Below, one piece after another: positions 41,148-50,372 of a stretch of DNA of 56,714 bases. The notes beneath the pieces are model-generated. The model was not told the origin of the DNA, ran no database searches, and saw only the letters and a list, made by a program, of their open reading frames with translations. The first letter of the stretch is position 1. Every line of letters begins with the position of its first letter. A program made the position numbers and the translations under genes. The stretch is from Lentisphaerota bacterium (lineage in GTDB: Bacteria > Verrucomicrobiota > Lentisphaeria > Victivallales > Victivallaceae): positions 1-56,714 of the forward strand of contig SUWK01000009.1 in the NCBI GenBank assembly GCA_015061525.1, in the 5' to 3' direction.

Positions 41148-43153
41148 ATTTCCAGCTCCTTGAAGTTGGCGGAGATTTTTTCCATCAGCGTGTTGGATTG
41201 CTGCTGCAAGGTTAATAATTCAGCGTGAATTTCGTGCATCCTTTCGGCGAAATCCACTCCGTCATCTTCGACGGCGGCAACTCCGACATACGCTCCCGGA
41301 GTCAGCGACCAATTCTTTTCTTCTACTTCATCAATGCTGGCTATCTTGCACAATCCGGGGACATCGGTATATTCGCCGTCAGTTCCGAACTTCTCTGTCA
41401 GCCATTTTGCTTCCTGCAAAATAGTGATATAATCGTTTATAACTTCTGCGACTGCTTCGCCTCGTTGTTCCAAAGCCTTTTTATATGCCGCCAAGCGGAT
41501 GAAACCGATATCTTTGAGCTTCTCTTTCTGTAAGTTCGCCGGAACATTTTCAAAACTTCCCAGCACTCCGGCGGTACACTTTTTGTGAATTTCTGCGGTT
41601 GCTTTCAATGATTCAATTACAGCATCCGGCTTTATCAAGGTTTCCGCAGTCATCTCTTTCAGTTCTTTGCAGAGATGATCCACCGCACAATCAAAGTGTC
41701 CGATGCGGTCACCATCCAGCAGCTGACGGTAAGATTGACAAATCTCTTTTATTTCCGTTACGCTGTTATGGAATGTTTCCAGATATTCGGCAATCAGCCT
41801 GCCGTACTTTTCTTTTTCTCCGCGATAGAGCCAGACAATGGCATTGAGATTTTTCAGCTGCCATTCGCTCCATTCGTTGAGGGTGCGGTCAACTTCAGTA
41901 TAATAGTTGCGGGCATCGATGAAAAGAATTTTATCTTTCAGCGTTTCCGCTTTGCCTTTGTCAAAGAACCAGAGCGAACAGGGCAGACTTTTCGTATAAA
42001 AGAAGTTGTTGCCAACGCTGACCATTGCATCAACGTGCCCGGTTTTGACCAATTTTTCGCGGATGTCTTTATCTTTACCCTGACTGTCGGTGGAACTCGA
42101 TGCCATGACAAACCCCGCCCGTCCGACCTCATTCAAATAGGCGTAGAAGTAGGAGATCCACAGATAGTTGCCGTTGCCAACCTCTTTGGATTTGTTGACG
42201 GCAGGCATTCCGAAAGGCAACCGCCCAGCGGCTTCGGTAGATTCCGCTTTGACTTTATCCACGTTAAAGGGTGGATTTGCCATCACATAATTACATTCGC
42301 CCGCCAGATTGTGAGCGTCGTGATAAAAGGTGTTTGCTTCGTCCCCGGAAAGGATTTTGCCATTCAAACCATGCACCGCCATATTCATCAAACAGAGTTT
42401 TGCGTTGTATTCAACTTTTTCCTGACCGTAAAAGGTCATAGTGTTGTTGGCAATCATCCCAGCGTGGTTGACAAAATCCCCTGTCTGCACGAACATCCCT
42501 CCCGAACCGCACGCCGGATCAAGCAAAATTCCATGGCTCGGTTCAAGGACATTCACGATCATTTTTACCAGAGATTTCGGCGTAAAGAATACCCCGTCAT
42601 CTGAAGCGATATTTTTGGCAAACTTATTGAGAAAGTATTCGTAAATCCGCCCGAAAACATCGCCGCCGACTTCATCCAGAGCATCGTTATTAAAAATACG
42701 CAAGAGTTCCGACAACAATTCATCGGAAAACATCGTGTATTCCTGCGGCAGCACGCCTTGCAGCTGTTCGCTTTGCTGTTCAACCAAACTCATTGCATTG
42801 TTGACCGCTTCGCCCAAACTGATGATCGGCATACCGTTAATGTCACTCAAACCAGCTTCAGCAATATTCGCAGGAAGATTCACTAAATAGGGATATTGAG
42901 CAGCTTCCGGCAGAAACAGCGCACTTTTGGATTTGAAATCGTTGGCATCAACCGGCAACACTCTGCCATTGCGTACCGGACGGTTGGCGAGAACCTCTTT
43001 TTCCACCAACTTGAAGCGGCTGTAAGCGTAACGCAAAAAAAGTAAACCAAGTACCGGCATGCAGTACTGATTGGACGTAAGTTTTGAACCGGCACGAAGC
43101 AAGTCGGCAGATTCCCAGAGGTCGCTCTCAAGTTTGCGGATATTGATCATCAT
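41144..43153 (-). CDS. hsdM: type I restriction-modification methyltransferase subunit
   Basis: 669 residues. N-terminal HsdM_N helices, then AdoMet motif I LDPACGSGGMF (212-219 core) and catalytic NPPFN (293-296), which mark an N6-adenine methyltransferase. The C-terminal part is long and coiled. It modifies host DNA with HsdS and supplies the core for HsdR. Starts with ATGATG, the first ATG overlapping the HTH gene stop by 4 bases. Confidence 0.95.
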   Translation of the reverse strand: MMINIRKLESDLWESADLLRAGSKLTSNQYCMPVLGLLFLRYAYSRFKLVEKEVLANRPVRNGRVLPVDANDFKSKSALFLPEAAQYPYLVNLPANIAEAGLSDINGMPIISLGEAVNNAMSLVEQQSEQLQGVLPQEYTMFSDELLSELLRIFNNDALDEVGGDVFGRIYEYFLNKFAKNIASDDGVFFTPKSLVKMIVNVLEPSHGILLDPACGSGGMFVQTGDFVNHAGMIANNTMTFYGQEKVEYNAKLCLMNMAVHGLNGKILSGDEANTFYHDAHNLAGECNYVMANPPFNVDKVKAESTEAAGRLPFGMPAVNKSKEVGNGNYLWISYFYAYLNEVGRAGFVMASSSTDSQGKDKDIREKLVKTGHVDAMVSVGNNFFYTKSLPCSLWFFDKGKAETLKDKILFIDARNYYTEVDRTLNEWSEWQLKNLNAIVWLYRGEKEKYGRLIAEYLETFHNSVTEIKEICQSYRQLLDGDRIGHFDCAVDHLCKELKEMTAETLIKPDAVIESLKATAEIHKKCTAGVLGSFENVPANLQKEKLKDIGFIRLAAYKKALEQRGEAVAEVINDYITILQEAKWLTEKFGTDGEYTDVPGLCKIASIDEVEEKNWSLTPGAYVGVAAVEDDGVDFAERMHEIHAELLTLQQQSNTLMEKISANFKELEI

Positions 43154-43341
43154 TTTGATTCCTCCACATCAGCGGCCTTGCCGGATTTCACCCAGGCATC
43201 TACTTCATCCTTTTTGAATTTCCACAATTTGCCAATACGATGTCCGGGCATTTCCCGATTTTCAATCCAACGATAAACAGTTTCCCGGCGAATGCCCAGA
43301 TATTCGGTAATTTCTTTCAGCGACAGCCAACGGTCTTCCAT
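43150..43341 (-). CDS. small AlpA/excisionase-type HTH regulator
   Basis: 63 residues of the DNA-binding excisionase/MerR-like helix-turn-helix type: SLKEITEYLGIRRETVYRWIE then a wing (HRIGKLWKFKKDEVDAWV). First gene of the hsd operon, coupled to hsdM by ATGA. A palindrome sits just upstream of its start, so autoregulation of the RM operon is likely. It could also have been the island's excisionase. Both roles are inference. Confidence 0.82.
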   Translation of the reverse strand: MEDRWLSLKEITEYLGIRRETVYRWIENREMPGHRIGKLWKFKKDEVDAWVKSGKAADVEESK

Positions 43342-43353
43342 GATAAAAATGCT

Positions 43354-43381
43354 CCATTGAAGTAATATTTTTGTTCAATGG
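43354..43381. promoter_or_regulatory. operator-like inverted repeat upstream of the hsd operon
   Basis: Perfect 8-bp inverted repeat CCATTGAA / TTCAATGG with a 12-base spacer (half-site centres 20 bp apart, about two helical turns), 13 bases upstream of the HTH start. It overlaps the expected start point of a weak promoter (minus strand TGGAAA, 17 bases, TATCTT; -10 at 43383-43388). It fits a dimer binding site for repression. Confidence 0.6.
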
Positions 43382-43482
43382 TAAGATAGCACAAAAGAGC
43401 ATGGATTTCCAGTGCTTTTGTCAATTTTTCAGTTATTTTGTGTGACTTTAAGGGAACGTTTTTCTATTGTTATAAACAGTCA

Positions 43483-43513
43483 GAGAGTTGCCCGGATGCT
43501 CCGGACAACTCTC
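43483..43513. other. strong hairpin in the intergenic region
   Basis: GAGAGTTG / CAACTCTC plus CCGGA / TCCGG with one C-A mismatch and a three-base loop. No T-run on either side, so it is not a classical terminator. It lies between the hsd promoter and a degraded gene, near the probable right end of the island. Confidence 0.6.
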
Positions 43514-43597
43514 CAATAATCGTATTTTACGTTTGGCAAATTATGCTCAAACAACTGTCACAAATGAATGGAGGGACTCCGATTATTTGAACATTTT

Positions 43598-44039
43598 TCA
43601 CTTCCTGTGGGCAGCAGGCTTGCCTAAGAGATTCACAGGGCTGTAATGATTTTTTTCAAAGCAGGAGATTTGAGAGACATATAACGCTTCTGACTGGCGG
43701 TCAGAGTTCCCCAAGGGCAGAGTGCTGCTGCTTTTTTGCTGGATTGCCGGTTCCAACTTCGGCAAGGTGGTTGCCCAGATATCGTTACCTTCAAGAGTCT
43801 GCTTAATAATAGCAGCATTTTCAGTGCAACGGATGAGCAGCATCAAGCGTTCCCAGGGATCAAGAGCCCACAATTCAGAAATCGGCAGTTGTGAAATCAA
43901 TTCAGGATATTGTTCAAGGTACACTTCCAAATAAGCACATCCAGCTTTCCATTATCCGTGCAATTTCCAATAAGCATCTTCTCCCAAATTGGTTTCAAAG
44001 AAAGTAAGAACTTCGGCTGAGGAGCTTGCTTTCATTCAT
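43598..44039 (-). pseudogene. broken small gene of unknown function at the end of the MFS operon
   Basis: Starts with GGAG and an ATG at 44039 (MNESKLLS), 20 bases after the MFS stop. A one-base frameshift near codon 9 leads to a frame that reads EVLTFFETNLGEDAYWKLHG, then a TAA, then WKAGCAYLEVYLEQYPELIS and on to LWALDPWERLMLLIRC. The open part (43598-43930) ends in low-similarity sequence. I recognise no family. One frameshift plus one stop points to a decaying gene. Confidence 0.55.
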
Positions 44040-44059
44040 AATAGAATCTCCTATCCCAG

Positions 44060-45940
44060 TTATGCCTTATCGATCTCACTGTATCCACGCTCAATACGAA
44101 TCAGCAGTATTATCATCAGCAATATTACAAGCAAAATCAACGATTCTGCACACCAGAACCACACTGCTGATACGCTGCTGATAACAGATAACGCCTGATA
44201 AAAACCGATCCCACTCATGCCAGCCGCCGAAATGGCACAGAGAAAAAGCAATCCGTGATGCGGAATACCATTTACCGGCTGCTGACCGTTACGGATCTTT
44301 TTCAGATCACGGGCAACTCCACGCCATATCAGCCAGCAGAATACTCCGGCTGCCGCCGCAAGCGGCATGCCCAAAACCAAAAATCCCCTGCCATTTCCGC
44401 CGCGCAGTGAGATCACGCACAGCACCGCCGCCATAACGATATGCAGCAGCACGACAGCACCGACAGCGATCATGCCGAGTTTTACCAGTTTCTCTGTGGG
44501 ATGTCTGATTTCAGTGACCGGCATCTCCTCCCTGCCGCTCTCCGACCACGGTGCCGGGGCACAGAAGTTATCTCCGCCCAATTTCAGCCATTGACGGTAG
44601 AGCAGGATGAAAAACACCACTGACGGTATCATCCACAAAAGCCGCCATCCCCAAATATAACGGTAGGCAAAATCTCCCAATCCCGCCTGATATTTAAGCA
44701 GATCAATACACGCTCCCAGTATCAATCCGAAAACCAGCACCAGTACCGAGCGCAGCATGGCGCAAGCAGAACAAAACTGACCGAAACGGGATTTCGGATA
44801 GGTACGCATAAGCACCGGCATCGAGCTGAAACTGAAAAGCGTTCCGCCGATACGCAGAAAAACCGCCAGCATCATACTGCTCCACCAGAATACCATCGGC
44901 GGCGGAGTGCTGAAAATAAACTTGAGAAACCCCAGCGGTTCCAGCATCGCCAGAAGAATTCCGAAAAGATAGACCCGTACCGGGTGCCAACGGTCGATCA
45001 GCAGAGTGCCGACTGCCGCTCCGGCAATGGACAGCCCGGTACCGATGATCCCCTGAATACCGAACAATTTGCCGATATTATCCAGCGACAATCCCATTTC
45101 CTGATTGTAAAAAATCAGAAATGTTCCGATACCGCTTACTGAAAGTAATCCGGTGGAAATAAACGCATACCAGTAAAACGGATGAGAAAAACTCTCCTTG
45201 ATAAAGGTTAATGCTCCGGCAGAACCTTTGCTGTTTCTGGCATCTTTTTCCGAAAGCGGCGGATACTCCGGCTCTTTGAGCATAAAGCACATAAGTCCGA
45301 CTCCGACCGCGTAGACCACCGCCGCCAGGATCATCAATCCTTTGAAGCAGCTGATGGAATATTTGAGCAAAAACAAATTGAAGATCGTCGACGCCGCTGT
45401 AGTGGCAACCTGAACCGCACCGACTACCCGAGCCTGAAATCTGACCGGAATGACATCATTGTAGATGTAGTAGATCACCGAAGCTACAAACATGTAGAAA
45501 AACTGGTAAAATGCCATCACGACACCGATGGTGATGATCGTCACAGTCGCCGGTGCGACTTTGGATAATCCGGCAAAATTCCGCAGAAATGCGGCTATTG
45601 AACCGGAAAATGCAAAGAAAAGTATGCTCAATACATAAGGTACCATCGTCCACAGGATAAAAGGTATACGTCTGCCCCAGCGGCTGCGGTACCGGTCGCT
45701 TTTGAAACTCACCATCGGACAGATGGTAATGTTGAATATGCCGCCGATGGTACTGATTATGACTGTAATGGTCTTATTGTCCGCACCCAATACATCTTTC
45801 AGCTGCAGCGGAATAAGGGTGTTGACGATACTGGTGGTCAGTGTAAAGCAGAAAAACGCAAACAGTATCAAACCTACCGCCACCAGCAATCCGCCAAGCG
45901 AATAACGTAATGTGCCGCATTCATAAATCTTTTTTGCCAT
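44060..45940 (-). CDS. MFS transporter (GPH/SUC-like)
   Basis: 626 residues from the ATG at 45940 with GAGGGTG upstream; the longer frame to 46066 is upstream of any ribosome site. Twelve or more hydrophobic segments. The loop CPMVSFKSDRYRSRWGRRIPFI is the MFS signature between helices 2 and 3, of the sugar:cation (GPH) flavour. A C-terminal extension of about 130 residues holds extra helices. Probably takes up sugars made by the glycosidases upstream. Starts 2 bases after the PHP gene. Confidence 0.87.
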   Translation of the reverse strand: MAKKIYECGTLRYSLGGLLVAVGLILFAFFCFTLTTSIVNTLIPLQLKDVLGADNKTITVIISTIGGIFNITICPMVSFKSDRYRSRWGRRIPFILWTMVPYVLSILFFAFSGSIAAFLRNFAGLSKVAPATVTIITIGVVMAFYQFFYMFVASVIYYIYNDVIPVRFQARVVGAVQVATTAASTIFNLFLLKYSISCFKGLMILAAVVYAVGVGLMCFMLKEPEYPPLSEKDARNSKGSAGALTFIKESFSHPFYWYAFISTGLLSVSGIGTFLIFYNQEMGLSLDNIGKLFGIQGIIGTGLSIAGAAVGTLLIDRWHPVRVYLFGILLAMLEPLGFLKFIFSTPPPMVFWWSSMMLAVFLRIGGTLFSFSSMPVLMRTYPKSRFGQFCSACAMLRSVLVLVFGLILGACIDLLKYQAGLGDFAYRYIWGWRLLWMIPSVVFFILLYRQWLKLGGDNFCAPAPWSESGREEMPVTEIRHPTEKLVKLGMIAVGAVVLLHIVMAAVLCVISLRGGNGRGFLVLGMPLAAAAGVFCWLIWRGVARDLKKIRNGQQPVNGIPHHGLLFLCAISAAGMSGIGFYQALSVISSVSAVWFWCAESLILLVILLMIILLIRIERGYSEIDKA

Positions 45941-45942
45941 GA

Positions 45943-47253
45943 TCACCCTCTGCTGAAAAACATCTTCCGGAACTCCCCTGCCGGAGTTCCCAATACTTTC
46001 AATGCTTCTGCCGCAGCAGCATTGCCGCGCAGCAGTTCCATCATCAGATCCCCCTCGATCCGGCACAGTTCCGTATAGCGCGGGAAATACTCGTCCATCA
46101 GAAATGTACCGTATTTGACCAGCCGGAAATCACCGGTAAGCACGGGGAACTGCCCTTCATTGCGCAAAACCGCCAGAGAACGGTTCGCTTTCACCGCCTC
46201 GCGGATGCTCTCAAAGGAGTTCTCCCCGGCAAACAGCAGTGTGTAGAACCAGTCAAAGAGCGCACCTCCATCAAAACAGTGAGCATCACTTGCTCCCACT
46301 ACCGGCATCGGATTGCCGTGTACAGCTTCATGATGCCAGCGGGCATTCTGCACCGCATTGGAACGCCACTGGTGACGGTAAAAACCGCTGACGACCTCTA
46401 AAGCATCAAAGCTGCGGCGGCTGATGATGGAATCGGTGAGCGTTTCCGGGATGGAGTAACCGAAACACTCCTCCCAGTACGGATGACAGAAAATACTCAA
46501 ACCGTCAAACTCTTTGATCTTCCGGAATGCCCACTCGGCGGCTCCGTCGCTGAAAGTATTGCCATTTTCCGGCAAAGTCCGGCAGATATCCTGAACCTCC
46601 TGACGGTACTTCGCCTCGTCGGCTTTTGCCGCGCCGTTGACGCTCGCTTTGCCGCCGAAGTTGACGATATGCGCGTTGCAATCGGGCAAATGCACCTCTT
46701 CACCGGGATAGATCATAAAACCGGTACGCAGATCTTTCCAGTAATCAGCAGCCAGCAGTGACGGTTCATAAACGAAGTGATCGGTGATCGCCATAAAGTC
46801 AAATCCCGCCTGCCGGTAACGGCAAACATCATACTCAGGAGCTTCATTGCCGTCGGACAGATGGGTATGGGCGTGGAAGTCGCCTTTCAACGGTGTAAGT
46901 TTCAACAGGTCATCTTCAACAGAATAGAAACGAAACCGCATTTTCAACTCGCCGGACAACCGGTGGGCGAAAGAGGAGTTTTTTCTTGCCGGCTGACTGG
47001 CGATGACAACTTCCAGTACATGTTCCTGTTCATTGCCGAAAAACACCTCCGCCCCGAGTACACCGTTTTCAAGTTCAAATGATCTGACGGCATTTTCGCT
47101 TTTATGGTCACTCAAACTTACCAGTGACAACTTGATCTCATCTGCCGGCGGGAATGCCACGTTGGAAAATTTTGGAGCAATACAAATTCTGCTTACCTTA
47201 TTTGCCGGAACCACCCGGGGAAAGGTATCAAAGTATTTTTCTGGACAATGCAT
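45943..47253 (-). CDS. PHP-domain metal-dependent phosphoesterase
   Basis: 436 residues. Middle PHP domain: GDFHAHTHLSDG (about 145-156), AITDHF, GEEVHLPDCNAHIVNFG, LSIFCHPYWEE and VGASDAHCFDGG supply the clustered His/Asp metal ligands. The N-terminal 135 residues form a beta-rich region without a known name. No signal peptide. Relatives hydrolyse phosphate esters; here the substrate may be a phosphorylated sugar. Coupled to the MFS gene. Confidence 0.85.
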   Translation of the reverse strand: MHCPEKYFDTFPRVVPANKVSRICIAPKFSNVAFPPADEIKLSLVSLSDHKSENAVRSFELENGVLGAEVFFGNEQEHVLEVVIASQPARKNSSFAHRLSGELKMRFRFYSVEDDLLKLTPLKGDFHAHTHLSDGNEAPEYDVCRYRQAGFDFMAITDHFVYEPSLLAADYWKDLRTGFMIYPGEEVHLPDCNAHIVNFGGKASVNGAAKADEAKYRQEVQDICRTLPENGNTFSDGAAEWAFRKIKEFDGLSIFCHPYWEECFGYSIPETLTDSIISRRSFDALEVVSGFYRHQWRSNAVQNARWHHEAVHGNPMPVVGASDAHCFDGGALFDWFYTLLFAGENSFESIREAVKANRSLAVLRNEGQFPVLTGDFRLVKYGTFLMDEYFPRYTELCRIEGDLMMELLRGNAAAAEALKVLGTPAGEFRKMFFSRG

Positions 47254-47291
47254 TTTCTTTTTTTACCTGTTTTTGTTTGATCGGTATATGA

Positions 47292-47306
47292 TTCCCGCGC
47301 CGGGAA
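47292..47306. other. short hairpin between the amidohydrolase and PHP genes
   Basis: Perfect TTCCCG / CGGGAA stem with a three-base loop, no T-run. Possibly an RNA processing or stabilising element. Confidence 0.4.
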
Positions 47307-47313
47307 CAGAATT

Positions 47314-48150
47314 TCAATCCAGTTCTATTCCCAGCCACCGGGCAACGGTTCCGCCCATGATCTCCTGCCGGATATCATCGGGGACAGCGTTGAGCATCAA
47401 CATTCTTTCATAATGATCCATGCCCTCGATATGGGCGATATGATTCATCACATAAGCGTCACTGCCGAATATGAGTTTACGGTAGTTCCGGTAGATTCCG
47501 CCGCGACGCGCGCAGAAAGTCAGCGGCTGCGGACAGAGCAGGTTATGCAGCTCTGCCGGCAAGACCCCCTGCCAGTTGCCGCTGCCTGCCAAGTCCGCAT
47601 AAAGATTATCGTGCATCCGGATAAGTTCAGCTCCTTCGAACCGCCAGATCCGGGTTCCCATGTGCGCCATGACGATATTAAGTTTCGGGAAACTGCGGGC
47701 GATACGGTCAAGCGTGATGGGAGCCATATTCCGCAGCACCGGACGGCGGACAACCGCATCATAAGCATGAGCGCGGTATTCGCCGGTGTGGAAAAGCACC
47801 GGCAAATCACATTTTTCACACGCCTCATAGACCGGCATATACAGGTCATGGTCGTATTCGTAATACGGATAGATGAATTTCACGCCCCTGAAACCGGCAT
47901 CTTTGCAGCGGTACACCTCATCGGTGTAAACTTTATCCCACAAGTCGATTTTCGCCATGGGGATAAAGACGTCCGGATACTTTCTGCACCATTTCAAAAC
48001 CTCATCATTGGGGATGAAATCGTATCCGCCGTAATTAACTCCGCCGATCATCGCCATCATGCAGCTGTTGTGTCTGCCCAATTCAGCCAACCCGGCAATT
48101 TTTTCCGGGTCGGTGCCATCGAAGTGGACGTGAAAATCTATTCTTTTCAT
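47314..48150 (-). CDS. amidohydrolase-family (amidohydrolase 2) protein
   Basis: 278-residue TIM-barrel metal enzyme: RIDFHVHFDGTD (HxH) at the N-terminus, GVKFIYPYYEY, PVLFHTGEYRAHA, VMAHMGTRIWRF and IFGSDAYVMNH (final Asp). The family hydrolyses or decarboxylates small molecules. It overlaps the GH123-like gene by 4 bases (ATGA) and belongs to the glycan cluster. Substrate unknown. Confidence 0.86.
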   Translation of the reverse strand: MKRIDFHVHFDGTDPEKIAGLAELGRHNSCMMAMIGGVNYGGYDFIPNDEVLKWCRKYPDVFIPMAKIDLWDKVYTDEVYRCKDAGFRGVKFIYPYYEYDHDLYMPVYEACEKCDLPVLFHTGEYRAHAYDAVVRRPVLRNMAPITLDRIARSFPKLNIVMAHMGTRIWRFEGAELIRMHDNLYADLAGSGNWQGVLPAELHNLLCPQPLTFCARRGGIYRNYRKLIFGSDAYVMNHIAHIEGMDHYERMLMLNAVPDDIRQEIMGGTVARWLGIELD

Positions 48151-50372
48151 TTTTTGGAAAATCCTTTGAACTTCAAAATCTTATCTATGACAAAATCCCG
48201 TTTTTTCTGCAGGGGGATCTTTTCCGATTTCAAGACATTTTCCAATGCTTTTTCTTCTGCAATGCGTTCTTTTTCGGGCATTTTTGCCAAAATTTCCCGC
48301 AGAGTTTCCACAAAACGCCAGTCATTGGCTCCGGCACGGATACCCTCAAAGACCACTGTCGGACAATAGTTGCCGTCTTTATCCTTGTAGCAGTACATCG
48401 TACGCTGGTAGCCATAACAGAAGTCGGCGATTTCAAAATCCGGATCAAAAGTATCCGGAGTATAGAACACCCAGATCATAAACGCTTCCAGCAGCCGGTC
48501 GGCAGGCAAAAATCCGCAGGCGCGGCGGGTCCCGATATAATCATCCCACCATGCGGGCCAGTCCATGCCCCAGAAAGGCTGTCCCCATTTGTGGACGGTC
48601 TGGCGGTACTTGACAGCATCATCGCGGGAAATACGGCTGATTTCAGCGCAGCCGACATCCAGTTCCGGGCGGAGCAGCTCAATGGTCGGCAGTTTGTACG
48701 CCGTGGAGAATGTCTTGACGGATGGATTGACCTCTTTGGCAAGCCCGTACTCCATTTTGGCGAACCAGCCGCGATAACGCCACGCATTGTTTTCGTCGAT
48801 CGTCCGGTCGACCGGGAACGCCGGTTCATCCATCAAATGCAGCAGATAATCCGGATATCCGGCTTTTTCGGTATGTTCCATCACCTTGCCGATGATCTTT
48901 TTATACAGCTCTTTAGCTTCCTGCGGATACTGCCCTTCCGGAACGACATAATGCGGTTCACCGTAAGCGATCAGCCGTTTGTAGCGACCCTGGATCTTGA
49001 GCAGTTCCAGAACCCGGCTGGCAAGCCGGTCATGGAAAGGATTGAAAACCATCTTTTCGGTCATACCGGATTTTCTGTAGCAGTCGATCAAAGCATCGCA
49101 ATGATCCATATTCAGTTTCACATCGCCGTCGGGCAGCAGAGCCACGCCCGCCTGTGCCTGACCGAGATAAACGGAGTTGGCACCGTATTTGCGCATCCAT
49201 TTGAATGACTCAAGCACCGGTTTGTGATAGTAGCAGAACATGTACGGTTTACCTTTGGCAAGGACAAAAGGCAGCACCTCAAAGGTCAGCGGCAATTCCA
49301 CTTTTTTGCCGTCAGCGGCAATGGTCACCGTACCTTCATAGACGCCGGGAACGGCATCTGCGGGCAATTCGGAAATAAGATTGTAAAGTTTCGGACAGCC
49401 CGGTTCGATCGCAGTTGAACGGATGGGAATCTGCACTTTGGGAATGGTGCGGTAATAGTCCCTGCCCCAGATGATATTCATCAACTCCGCCTGCCGGGGA
49501 TCAAATATGGAAGCAGGCAGAACTTTGCCGTCACGGCTTTTGAGATCACTGACTTTGACCGTGACATCTTTCAAAGGGCGCAGTGCGCCGACTGCGATGA
49601 AAAGTTCCTGTCCCTGACCCGGTGTGGAACGGACCGAAAGTTTTTTCAGCACCTCTTTGCGGCGGATTTTTCTGCCCGGAGCCACTTCGCGTACCTCATC
49701 CGGCAGAAACGGTACAAATCCAGCCTGATGTTCAGCAGCAGTTGCTGAGAAAACCGAATCATCCAGCACGTCAAAGCGAAATATCAGTTTACCGTTGCGG
49801 CTGTACGCATGCAGACCGTCGGAAAAGAAACGGGAGTCAAATTTATCTCTCCAATTGGCAGGCACTTTGACGTTTTCAACAGCCGCTTCATCTTCCATAA
49901 GCAAGCGGAAACCGGTAACGATCAATTCGCCGTTGGTATTGTTCATACTGGCGACCAGTTTGAGATTGGAGATCTTTTCCGGCAAAGTTACCTGCTTGGC
50001 GTAACGCACCCACGGCAGAGAATCCGTACCGCAATAGTAGTGGCGGCGCAGCTCAACTTTCACCGGTTTACCGGAAGCATCGTTGTATTCCATGTGAACG
50101 GATGCAGTTCCACTGGGAGCGATCTTGAAGCGGAACTTCGCATCCAGCACCACTTTTTTACCGGCGAATTTTTTAACATCCAAGTTTTTGAATGCCCGGA
50201 CCGTCGTCCGCTGTTTCACATTGATCTTCAACCCCGGCCCGAAAGCGGTTTCGATCTTTTTCACCATGGGTGAATTTGCCGGTTCCGTTATCCATTTGGC
50301 TCCGGCAGGCAGTACCGGCAGCAGTAAAGCTGCCAATACTCCGACACAGACAATATTTTTTGTCATGGTCAT
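48147..50372 (-). CDS. secreted GH123-like glycosidase (DUF4091 type), copy 1
   Basis: 741 residues from the ATG at 50372, which overlaps the upstream stop (ATGA); the next ATG six bases on is possible. Signal peptide (KNIVCVGVLAALLLPVLPAGA). An N-terminal beta region precedes the barrel. The catalytic pair is in LLHLMDEPAFP (about D515, E516), as in GH123 beta-N-acetylgalactosaminidases, and WDDY...GTRRACGF plus FEGIRAGANDWR near the C-terminus match DUF4091. Probably releases N-acetylated amino sugars from glycans outside the cytoplasm. Confidence 0.8.
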   Translation of the reverse strand: MTMTKNIVCVGVLAALLLPVLPAGAKWITEPANSPMVKKIETAFGPGLKINVKQRTTVRAFKNLDVKKFAGKKVVLDAKFRFKIAPSGTASVHMEYNDASGKPVKVELRRHYYCGTDSLPWVRYAKQVTLPEKISNLKLVASMNNTNGELIVTGFRLLMEDEAAVENVKVPANWRDKFDSRFFSDGLHAYSRNGKLIFRFDVLDDSVFSATAAEHQAGFVPFLPDEVREVAPGRKIRRKEVLKKLSVRSTPGQGQELFIAVGALRPLKDVTVKVSDLKSRDGKVLPASIFDPRQAELMNIIWGRDYYRTIPKVQIPIRSTAIEPGCPKLYNLISELPADAVPGVYEGTVTIAADGKKVELPLTFEVLPFVLAKGKPYMFCYYHKPVLESFKWMRKYGANSVYLGQAQAGVALLPDGDVKLNMDHCDALIDCYRKSGMTEKMVFNPFHDRLASRVLELLKIQGRYKRLIAYGEPHYVVPEGQYPQEAKELYKKIIGKVMEHTEKAGYPDYLLHLMDEPAFPVDRTIDENNAWRYRGWFAKMEYGLAKEVNPSVKTFSTAYKLPTIELLRPELDVGCAEISRISRDDAVKYRQTVHKWGQPFWGMDWPAWWDDYIGTRRACGFLPADRLLEAFMIWVFYTPDTFDPDFEIADFCYGYQRTMYCYKDKDGNYCPTVVFEGIRAGANDWRFVETLREILAKMPEKERIAEEKALENVLKSEKIPLQKKRDFVIDKILKFKGFSKK

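Noticed and set aside
43483-43513. Hairpin as a Rho-independent terminator
   Set aside because: Stable stem but no T-run on either strand.
30069-44040. Second attachment site repeating the tRNA-Ala 3' end
   Set aside because: Scanned by eye through the island and its right flank; no convincing repeat of 15 bases or more was found. The right edge is therefore undefined.
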